From Gemmatimonadota bacterium (GTDB lineage Bacteria; Gemmatimonadota; Gemmatimonadetes; Longimicrobiales; Gaopeijiaceae): a stretch of DNA of 8,257 bases. The position numbers and the translations under genes are program-made. The notes beneath the pieces were generated by a model that ran no database searches, was not told the origin of the DNA, and saw nothing but the letters and a program-made list of their open reading frames with translations. Shown in pieces: positions 1 to 5,970 of this stretch (position 1 is its first letter; the number at the start of each line of letters is the position of its first letter). The stretch is from assembly GCA_016209995.1 (NCBI GenBank), contig JACQVC010000049.1, positions 1 through 8,257 on the forward strand, written 5' to 3'.

Positions 1-1688
1 AGCAGTGGCGTCTTGATGCGATCGAAGTTGTAGTAGGCAGAGCGCTCGCGCCAATGGTCGGGCGCTTGCGTGGGGTCGCCGTGGTCGCCGCCCAGGATGT
101 CCATCATGGTGCTTCGGTTGAAGAAGTTGAACATGTGCACCATGTTGGTCGGGCCGTAGAAATTGACGGCGGCCTTCAGCAGATCGGGATACTTCACAAT
201 CGTCTGCATGGTGTGGTAGCCGCCCGTGCTGCCGCCCTGCATCACGACGCGATTCGGATCGATCAGCCCCTGGGACGCCAGGTGCTCGACGCCGGCCGCG
301 ATATCATCGACGTCGCCGCCGCCCCAGTCCCCGTAGTTCAGCCGCTCGTACTCGGCTCCGTTCCCTCCGCTGCCGCGGATCTCCGGCGCGAGCACCACGT
401 AGCCGCGGGACACGAAGTACTGGATGAACGGATAGAATCCATTCACGTGCATCCCGTGCGTGTTCGCCCGCGAATAGACCAGTAGCGGCGGCTTCGGGTC
501 CGCATCGGCGCTGACGCCTCTGGGCGTGTACAGGAAGGCGGGGACCTCGACCCCGTCTTTCGACGCGTAATGGATCAGCTCGGGCGCGACGAACTGCTCC
601 TCGCTGAGCCCTGCGGGCATGTGGTTCGTCCGGCGAGTCGGCTCGCCGCCGTCTGCCGGCATCGTCCAGATGTCGTTCGAGGTGGCCGGACCCATGTAGG
701 TGTATGCGATCGTGCGTCCGTCCGGCGACCAGCGGAACGTGCCGCGCACCTGGCCTCCTTCGGAGCCGCCGTTGACGCCGTCCCGCTGAGTAAGCTGCTG
801 TGGCTCGCCGCCCACGGCCGCAACCTTCAGCACGTGAAAGTTCCACTGCTTGTTGGCCACGTAGCCGATCCACTGGCCGTCCGGCGACCACTGCGGGTTG
901 GTTTCATCCCATGGGCTGGTGGTCAGCATCTTGACCTGCCGCGTGGCCACGTCGATCACGCCGATGTTGCGCCAGCCCGAAGCCGTGGACACGAACGCCA
1001 GCTTCGTGCCGTCTGGCGACCAGCGCGGCGAGCCCTCGAAGCTCTCGGGTGTTCCCGGCGTGAGCAGGATCGGGTCGCCTCCGCGCACGGGAGCCAGCCA
1101 GATGTCCATGCGCCAGCGCCCGTTCTTGCCGCTGCGGTCCGCGGTGAACGCGAGCCACCGCCCATCCGGCGAGAGCTGGGGATCCGCGAAGCTGTAGCCG
1201 GGCGTCGCGATGGGAGTGACCTCGATGCGGCTGGTGGGGACGGCGGCCGGTAGCAGCCCGATTACGTTCGCGCTCGTGACGATGAGCGACTTGCTGTCCG
1301 CGGTCCACTGCACGAACGAGGCGTTCAGCCCGTACGTGAGGTTGATCGGATGCTCGGGATCATCCGGGCGGACCAGGAACAGCTCGCCGCGCGACTGATA
1401 GGCGATGGTCTGGCCGTCGGGCGACCAGCGAGGGTCGGCCTCGGCTTCCGGGTAGCTGGCCGTAATCGCTCGCGCGTTCGTCCCGTCCGAATTCATCACC
1501 CAGATGTCGCTGCTGCCGTTCTTCGCCGACACGTAGGCGATCTGACTGCCGTCCGGCGAGTACTGGAACTGCTCGACCTTGGCGTTGGTCTGCGCGAGCA
1601 AGTCGATCAACGCCGACGAGCCATCCGCGGGCCCGGCCGGGGCGGCGCAGGACGCCAGGGTCAGCACGAGCAAGGGAACGAGTCGCAT
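1..1688 (-). CDS. S9-family serine peptidase (prolyl oligopeptidase type), lipoprotein, 3' end outside window
   Basis: Predicted envelope serine peptidase that cleaves peptides; 562 residues are visible and the C-terminus lies beyond the left edge. The start at 1688 has a GGAGG five bases upstream and gives a short signal peptide ending in lipobox LASC (Cys14), so the product is probably a lipoprotein. Residues 40-350 form a TolB/PD40-like beta-propeller, with SPDG blade motifs near residues 44, 89, 173, 224, 268 and 321 and a degenerate blade near 128. From about residue 370 comes the alpha/beta-hydrolase domain: a GYVVLAPEIRGSGG strand-turn at 429-442 and the nucleophile motif GGSTGG with Ser487. 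The Asp and His of the catalytic triad should lie outside the window. The HGGP motif usual before the RG turn is absent; the equivalent stretch reads RANTHGMHVNGF (407-418). The family is typically 640-700 residues. The family call is firm; the substrate and exact subfamily are unknown. It lies downstream of two other lipoprotein genes on the same strand. Confidence 0.93.
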   Translation of the reverse strand, partial: MRLVPLLVLTLASCAAPAGPADGSSALIDLLAQTNAKVEQFQYSPDGSQIAYVSAKNGSSDIWVMNSDGTNARAITASYPEAEADPRWSPDGQTIAYQSRGELFLVRPDDPEHPINLTYGLNASFVQWTADSKSLIVTSANVIGLLPAAVPTSRIEVTPIATPGYSFADPQLSPDGRWLAFTADRSGKNGRWRMDIWLAPVRGGDPILLTPGTPESFEGSPRWSPDGTKLAFVSTASGWRNIGVIDVATRQVKMLTTSPWDETNPQWSPDGQWIGYVANKQWNFHVLKVAAVGGEPQQLTQRDGVNGGSEGGQVRGTFRWSPDGRTIAYTYMGPATSNDIWTMPADGGEPTRRTNHMPAGLSEEQFVAPELIHYASKDGVEVPAFLYTPRGVSADADPKPPLLVYSRANTHGMHVNGFYPFIQYFVSRGYVVLAPEIRGSGGNGAEYERLNYGDWGGGDVDDIAAGVEHLASQGLIDPNRVVMQGGSTGGYHTMQTIVKYPDLLKAAVNFYGPTNMVHMFNFFNRSTMMDILGGDHGDPTQAPDHWRERSAYYNFDRIKTPL

Positions 1689-1846
1689 GCGAGCCTCCGT
1701 TCGCTGAATCCGTCGCCTATGTCCACCGTCTCGCGAACCAGAACGCGTGGCGCCACAAACTCCTCACCGTTTCAGCAACATCGATCGCTCAGAGCCGTTC
1801 GGCTTGGTCTGCACTGTAGAGCGGGGGCGGGGCCGACCCGTGCCGA
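1689..1846. other. Intergenic leader between the repeat lipoprotein gene and the S9 peptidase gene
   Basis: This is a 158-nt stretch with no plausible gene on either strand. It follows the TGA of the repeat lipoprotein gene (1847-1849) and contains the Shine-Dalgarno of the S9 gene. It holds a perfect 10-bp palindrome, GTGGCGCCAC, at 1748-1757. It also holds a short inverted repeat, AGCCG/CGGCT, at 1793-1804, which lacks a T-tract. I see no convincing sigma-70 promoter or rho-independent terminator, so whether the S9 gene is read from the upstream operon or from its own promoter is open. Confidence 0.6.
1694..1698 (-). promoter_or_regulatory. Ribosome binding site of the S9 peptidase gene
   Basis: The minus strand reads GGAGG, then CTCGC, then ATG. 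A five-base spacer to a strong Shine-Dalgarno core supports the start at 1688, which also yields a clean lipoprotein signal peptide. Confidence 0.65.
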
Positions 1847-3154
1847 TCACCGGGTGAGGCCCGCCGCGATCGTCGTGAAGCTGCGCTGGGCCGACCACTC
1901 TCCGAACAGGGTCGCGCTGCGGGCCGCCACCTGCCAGTAGTAGGTCGTGCCCGGACTGAGCGCGGACGAGGTAAACAAGGTTGCCGTGGTTGCGCCGTAC
2001 ATGACGCAGCCCGCGCAGGTCTCCGCCTCCGCATGGCGCGGCAACGCGGCCGCGCTGGTTGCCAGCATGATCCGATAGGAGGTCGCCCCGGACAACGCGG
2101 TCCAGCTAAACACGGGTGTGGTGGACTGATTGATGCTCCCGTCCAGCGGCGCCACGAGGCTCGGCGGCGGAAGCGTGGGCGGGGTGACCGAGAATGTCAT
2201 CGCGTTGGACGTCCCGCCTCCCCGCGCGGGGTTAAACACGGTCACCGTCGCAGTGCGCACGGTGGCGATGTCGCTGGCTGGAATGAACGCCTGGAGCTGA
2301 GTCCCGCTCCGGAACGTCGTGGTCCGGTCGCTGCCGCCCGAGCGCACGACCGAGCTGGTGACGAATCCCGTGCCGGTCACGGTGAGCGTAAAGGCAGCCC
2401 CGCCGGCCTGGACGCGATCCGGCGACAGCGATGTGATAAGCGGTACCGGGTTGCTCACGCTGAACTTCACCGCGTTCGACGTCCCGCCCCGCGGCGCGGG
2501 ATTGAGCACCGTCACATCCACTTCGCCGGCAGTCGTCAGGTCGCTGGCCGGGATGGACGCCTGGAGCTGAGTCCCGCTCCGGAACGTCGTGGTCCGGTCG
2601 CTGCCGCTCCAGCGCACGACCGAGCTGGCGAGGAACCCCGTGCCAGTCACGCTGAGCGTAAGGGCGGCTCCGCCAGCCAGGGCGCCGGCCGGAGAGAGCG
2701 ATGTGATAGACGGTACCAGATCGTTCGTGGTCGTGAAGCTCTGCTGGGCCGACCACTCTCCTAACTGGGTCGGGCTTCTGCCCGCTACCTGCCAATAGTA
2801 CATCGTCCCCCGGCTGAGCGCGGACGGCTGGGGAAACGAGGTCACGGTGGTCGCGCCGGAGATGACGCAGCCCGAGCAGCTCTCCGCATCCAGGTTGCGC
2901 GGCAACGCGGCCGCGTTGGTCGTCACCATGAACCAGTAGTAAGTCGCCCCGGACACCGGCATCCAGCTATAGATGGGCGTTGTGGACTGATTCGTGCTCC
3001 CGTCGGCCGGCGTCACGAGGCTGGGCGGGGACAGGTTGACCACGGCCACCGTATCGGTGCAGGAGCCCAGCCCGCTGGCCAGGGCGCAGAGAAGTGAGAT
3101 ACGAAGCAGCGGGCTCCGTACCTTTGCAGTCGCGCTACGTCCGCCGCGCCTCAT
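1847..3154 (-). CDS. Surface lipoprotein with FN3-like / IPT / IPT / FN3-like domains
   Basis: 435-residue predicted lipoprotein with no catalytic domain recognisable. Residues 1-31 are a signal peptide (basic MRRGGRSATAKVR, then a hydrophobic run) ending in lipobox LGSC with Cys32. Residues 43-144 and 330-430 are two copies of a fibronectin-III-like domain, with shared motifs such as STTP, YYWQVA and GEWSAQ followed by SFTT. Each copy has a CxGC pair: CSGC at 93-96 and CAGC at 380-383. Residues 147-236 and 237-326 are tandem IPT/TIG domains with the signatures ITSLSP, GTGF, SDRTTTFRSGTQLQA, IPASD, VTV.NPA and GGTSNA. Such modules usually serve protein or carbohydrate binding or act as spacers at the cell surface. 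The start ATG overlaps the TGA of the upstream metalloprotease gene (ATGA at 3151-3154), so translation is probably coupled and the two products may work together. A GGAG lies 11 bases upstream. Domain calls are firm; the function as a binding or scaffold partner is inferred. Confidence 0.9.
   Translation of the reverse strand: MRRGGRSATAKVRSPLLRISLLCALASGLGSCTDTVAVVNLSPPSLVTPADGSTNQSTTPIYSWMPVSGATYYWFMVTTNAAALPRNLDAESCSGCVISGATTVTSFPQPSALSRGTMYYWQVAGRSPTQLGEWSAQQSFTTTNDLVPSITSLSPAGALAGGAALTLSVTGTGFLASSVVRWSGSDRTTTFRSGTQLQASIPASDLTTAGEVDVTVLNPAPRGGTSNAVKFSVSNPVPLITSLSPDRVQAGGAAFTLTVTGTGFVTSSVVRSGGSDRTTTFRSGTQLQAFIPASDIATVRTATVTVFNPARGGGTSNAMTFSVTPPTLPPPSLVAPLDGSINQSTTPVFSWTALSGATSYRIMLATSAAALPRHAEAETCAGCVMYGATTATLFTSSALSPGTTYYWQVAARSATLFGEWSAQRSFTTIAAGLTR
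1865..2167 (-). repeat. FN3-like domain-coding repeat, downstream copy
   Basis: Encodes residues 330-430 of the repeat lipoprotein. It is related to 2723-3028 at an offset of 858-861 bp, with a one-codon indel in the middle. Shared tracts include GCAACGCGGCCGCG (from 2040 here, from 2901 in the other copy) and the GGCCGACCACTCTCC tract near the 3' end of each domain. It contains the CAGC motif. Confidence 0.8.
2177..2446 (-). repeat. IPT/TIG domain-coding repeat, downstream copy
   Basis: Encodes residues 237-326 of the repeat lipoprotein. It matches the adjacent upstream copy at an exact 270-bp offset with high nucleotide identity throughout, including 51 identical bases (2287-2337 against 2557-2607). 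Two base changes turn the Trp-Ser of the other copy (182-183) into Ser-Gly here (272-273). Confidence 0.85.
2447..2716 (-). repeat. IPT/TIG domain-coding repeat, upstream copy
   Basis: Encodes residues 147-236 of the repeat lipoprotein and is the direct tandem partner of 2177-2446. It keeps the more usual IPT sequence RWSGSDR at 181-187. The exact 90-codon period and long identical tracts indicate an in-frame tandem duplication, or conversion between the copies. Confidence 0.85.
2723..3028 (-). repeat. FN3-like domain-coding repeat, upstream copy
   Basis: Encodes residues 43-144, directly after the lipobox and a short linker, and contains the CSGC motif. Together with the copy at 1865-2167 it brackets the two IPT domains, giving an A-B-B'-A' order. 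Confidence 0.8.
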
Positions 3155-5733
3155 CGTCCGGCACGCTCCGGTTCCAGTATGTCTCGAATCTGGTCCCTCG
3201 CGTCCTCGAGGTGCGCTCTCGTGGCGCGGTCGACCACGCGGGACAGCGCCCCCTGGATGCCGGCATCGAGCGCGCGCAGCTCGCTGCGGAAACCAGCCTT
3301 GACGTCACTGGTCGCGCGTGCCGGGCCGACCTGGGGTGCGAGCTGAGGCGGCAGCCCTGCGGGCGGCGCTGGTGGGTTCAGCTTGTTGCGCACCGCCGTC
3401 AGATAGGTGCGCTGGAGCTCGCGCCGATACGTATCGATCGTCACACGCGACGACGCCAGCTCGCTCCAGATGCCGCCACGGACGTCCGCCAGCATCTCCA
3501 GCAGCCCGTAGGCGCTGCCATCGTGGTTGTCCACCGCTTCGAATTCGATGAGACGTTCGAGGCGCCGGTCGTTGAAGAGCGTATTGAGGACGCCTGCTTG
3601 CGCCGTGTTGATGCGCCGCAGCGCACCCTCGACCTCGATCCGCCGCAGGACATCGTCCACCAGGAAGAAGCTCGGCGTGGCGAACGCGTTCTCGTTCAGG
3701 AACCGCACCGCATCCTTCTGCCTCGCCCGCGGCCAGGGCTGGTAGCGCGGGCCGTCCTGACCCGCGTACTTCTCCTGCGCATCCGCGCCGCCCACCAGGA
3801 TGGCGACATGGCGCAGCTCCGTAGCCCACTGGTTGATCAGCCGTCCGTACATCTGACTCAGGTCATCGTAGTCGTCGCCGTCGTGTACCGTCGCGGGGAC
3901 GAGCAGCGGGACGATCTGCTTGATACTTCGGATCCCCCAGCCCGTGGCCTTCACGGGATCGGCGTCGCCCACCGCTTCGGTGTGATCGCCGGGATCGGCG
4001 CCCCGCGAGTCGGACATACTGAAGCGATACCACGGGACCGCATCCTGCTCGCGGGCCCAGCGATCGAGTGTCGGCCGCTCCTCATCGGCCGTGCTCACCG
4101 ACGGAATCGGAGTGTACCCCCAGCGCGTGGTGTAGACGTCCCACGGGCCAATGCGAGGAATGAGATCCTGCATGGCGATCCCATCCTCGGGCTGCGCCGC
4201 GTAGTTGAAGCGCGAGTAGTCCATGATCGACGGCGCATGTCCCATCCGCTTGACCCAGGTCGCGCTGCGGACGGAGTCCGCCGGATACGTGGAGCTACCC
4301 TTCTGGTCGTGCTGGTAGCCCAACGTGTGTCCCACCTCGTGAGAGACCACGAACTCGACCAGCCGGCCCATCAGCGAGTCGGGCACCGGCCACATCCGGG
4401 CACGTGGGTCGAGGTGGCCGACCTGAATGAAGTACCACGCGCGCTGGAGGTTCATGATGTTGTGGTACATGTAGATATCGGACTCGAGGATCTCTCCGGT
4501 CCGCGGGTCGTGCACGTTGGGCCCGACGGCATTCTCGATCGTGGAGGGGAACCAGCGCACCACGGAATAGCGCGCGTCTTCGGGTGACCAATCAGGATCC
4601 TCTTCCTGCGACGGCGGATCGGCGGCGATGATGGCCCTCCGGAAACCGGCGGCCTCGAACGCCGGCTGCCAGGCCTCGATTCCACTGCGTATCCACGGCT
4701 TGAGCCAGTCCGGCGTCGCCGGATCGACGTAGTAGACGATCGGCTTCACCGGCTCGGAGACCTGGGCCGCGGGGTCCTTCTTCTCCAGGCGCCAGCGTAC
4801 GATGTACTCGCGTTCCTCCGCCCGCTGCTCCGGCCGGCCGTAGTCGAGTTGATTGATCGAGAAGAACCCGATGCGCTTGTCGGCCAGCCGCGGCATCATC
4901 GGCTTCTCCGGCAGCTTGACCATGCTCCAGTGCATCACCAGGCTGGCCGTGCCGGATATGTTGGGCTCGAACGGGCTGGAGGGCTGTTGCTGGCCGCCAC
5001 CGCCTCCGGCGGGTGGATAGGTGAGGGTGGCTTCGACCTCGACGTTCTCCGGGAAGGAAAGCACTCGCTCGATGAAGGAGCGGTTCGCATCCGGCTGATT
5101 GCGGAAGCGGTTGCCCGGGCCCATCTCCGGCGGCGGCGCCGTGTACAGCCTCGTGACGTCGATAACGGCCGCGCTGTCCGGCCCATAGGTCTCGACGTTG
5201 AAGCCGCCGATGACGACGTCGTTGTTCGAGTTGCGCACGGCCTGATAGATGGGCGTGGTCGAGTCCGCAACCGTTTCGTAGGACACGGTCCGCAACAGCA
5301 CGCGGTTGTCCAGGCGCTCCCATTTGACCACCTGGCTCGGGCCCAGCTCCTGGCCTCCGTTTCCCATGTTCACGGGGACGCGCGCCGCTCGCCGGACCAG
5401 CAGCATTTCCTTCCCGAGCTGGCTGCGTGGAATCTCGAAGTAGAGGCGCGTCCCGACCCGATGCGTCTTGAACAGACCATCCCGGGTCTTCGCCTCGGCG
5501 GTGATGACGCGATTGTACGGCCGCGGCCGGGGCTCACCCGCGCCCGGTCGCTGCTGCGGGCTTTCGGGCTGCTCGGCACCCGCTGCCTGTCCTCCTGCGG
5601 GTGACTGTTCCGGCTCGGTCGGCTCCTCGGCTCGGGCCCCGGGAGGCGAGGGAGCCGGGGCAGGAGCTGCACGCGCGCAGCCGAAGAGGACTACGGCCAG
5701 TGTGAGAGCGGCAAGCAGTCGTGCGTGTCTCAT
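3151..5733 (-). CDS. Zinc-dependent metalloprotease lipoprotein (DUF5118/DUF5117/DUF4953 type)
   Basis: 860-residue predicted envelope zinc endopeptidase. The ATG at 5733 is chosen because it begins a lipoprotein signal peptide (MRHARLLAAL, then a hydrophobic run) with lipobox LFGC at Cys19. The frame stays open to 6630, but that extension is only a shadow of the opposite-strand gene. Residues 22-72 are a Pro/Ala/Glu/Gln-rich flexible linker. About 73-122 matches the DUF5118 signature (YNRVITAEAKTRDGLF, near-complete LYFEIP). About 125-318 is DUF5117-like and about 440-760 is the DUF4953 catalytic region. The zinc site is HEVGHTLGYQHD at 465-476, fitting metzincin HExxHxxGxxH (His465, Glu466, His469, His475), with a Met-turn-like SIMDY at Met504. 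All catalytic residues are intact, so the protein should be active. The length is usual for the family. Its TGA overlaps the ATG of the next gene. The substrate is unknown; a role in digestion of external protein or in processing of surface proteins is inferred. Confidence 0.93.
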   Translation of the reverse strand: MRHARLLAALTLAVVLFGCARAAPAPAPSPPGARAEEPTEPEQSPAGGQAAGAEQPESPQQRPGAGEPRPRPYNRVITAEAKTRDGLFKTHRVGTRLYFEIPRSQLGKEMLLVRRAARVPVNMGNGGQELGPSQVVKWERLDNRVLLRTVSYETVADSTTPIYQAVRNSNNDVVIGGFNVETYGPDSAAVIDVTRLYTAPPPEMGPGNRFRNQPDANRSFIERVLSFPENVEVEATLTYPPAGGGGGQQQPSSPFEPNISGTASLVMHWSMVKLPEKPMMPRLADKRIGFFSINQLDYGRPEQRAEEREYIVRWRLEKKDPAAQVSEPVKPIVYYVDPATPDWLKPWIRSGIEAWQPAFEAAGFRRAIIAADPPSQEEDPDWSPEDARYSVVRWFPSTIENAVGPNVHDPRTGEILESDIYMYHNIMNLQRAWYFIQVGHLDPRARMWPVPDSLMGRLVEFVVSHEVGHTLGYQHDQKGSSTYPADSVRSATWVKRMGHAPSIMDYSRFNYAAQPEDGIAMQDLIPRIGPWDVYTTRWGYTPIPSVSTADEERPTLDRWAREQDAVPWYRFSMSDSRGADPGDHTEAVGDADPVKATGWGIRSIKQIVPLLVPATVHDGDDYDDLSQMYGRLINQWATELRHVAILVGGADAQEKYAGQDGPRYQPWPRARQKDAVRFLNENAFATPSFFLVDDVLRRIEVEGALRRINTAQAGVLNTLFNDRRLERLIEFEAVDNHDGSAYGLLEMLADVRGGIWSELASSRVTIDTYRRELQRTYLTAVRNKLNPPAPPAGLPPQLAPQVGPARATSDVKAGFRSELRALDAGIQGALSRVVDRATRAHLEDARDQIRDILEPERAGR

Positions 5734-5803
5734 GGCGATTCTCGCGAGGTTGGTGGTGACGTCGGAGAGCGATCCGCCTGTCCAGGGCTGACCGTCGGAG
5801 CTG

Positions 5804-5832
5804 AAGCTAGGCACCCGTGTTACGAGCGGCAA
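5804..5832 (-). promoter_or_regulatory. Weak candidate promoter for the metalloprotease operon
   Basis: The minus strand shows TTGCCG, a 17-base spacer, then TAGCTT, about 70 bases upstream of the ATG at 5733. The match is 4/6 to the -35 and 3/6 to the -10 sigma-70 consensus. Matches this weak are common by chance, so this is only a pointer. Confidence 0.2.
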
Positions 5833-5958
5833 CGCGGCGCGAGCATGCGACACGGCATGAGTATGCGGCCAGACCAGCGGCTGCATTTGCGTCGACGACG
5901 TTGACGGGGACTGGCGCGTCGTCCGTTGAGACTGCATATAGCCTTCGTCCCCTCTACC

Positions 5959-5965
5959 GGAGAAG
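5959..5965 (+). promoter_or_regulatory. Ribosome binding site of the beta-propeller gene
   Basis: GGAGAAG is followed by AAACG and the ATG at 5971. The good Shine-Dalgarno match is the main reason for choosing this ATG over the in-frame TTG at 5926. Confidence 0.6.
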
Positions 5966-5970
5966 AAACG

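Larger units (their letters stand above)
5734..5970. other. Divergent intergenic region between the metalloprotease and beta-propeller genes
   Basis: This is a 237-nt stretch that must carry the start signals for two divergent genes. On the plus strand a TTGACG (5901-5906) and an A/T-rich CATATAGC (5935-5942) stand out, but their 28-base separation is too long for one sigma-70 promoter. On the minus strand TTGCCG (5832-5827) and TAGCTT (5809-5804) are separated by 17 bases and form a weak candidate promoter for the metalloprotease. I see no convincing operator. Open frames that cross this region look like chance in high-GC DNA. Confidence 0.55.

Noticed and set aside
304..1308. Several minus-strand and plus-strand open frames of 80-230 codons inside the S9 gene region
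   Set aside because: All overlap the continuous minus-strand S9 frame, which has a lipobox, six SPDG blades and the GGSTGG nucleophile. The others show no domain.
1793..1804. Inverted repeat AGCCG-TT-CGGCT as a terminator after the repeat lipoprotein gene
   Set aside because: The loop would be two to four bases, the stem is only four to five pairs, and no T-run follows on the minus strand.
3094..4587. A 497-codon open frame on the plus strand
   Set aside because: It lies antisense to the metalloprotease and repeat lipoprotein genes. It is rich in Arg, Val, His and Asp in the way high-GC shadow frames are, has no recognisable domain, and the minus-strand frame encodes an intact HExxHxxGxxH enzyme.
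5901..5942. TTGACG and CATATAGC as a sigma-70 promoter for the beta-propeller gene
   Set aside because: The gap between the two elements is 28 bases, well beyond the usual 16-18.
5926..5970. Upstream TTG start for the beta-propeller gene
   Set aside because: It adds 15 residues with no Shine-Dalgarno, whereas the ATG at 5971 has GGAGAAG just upstream and begins directly at the hydrophobic export segment.
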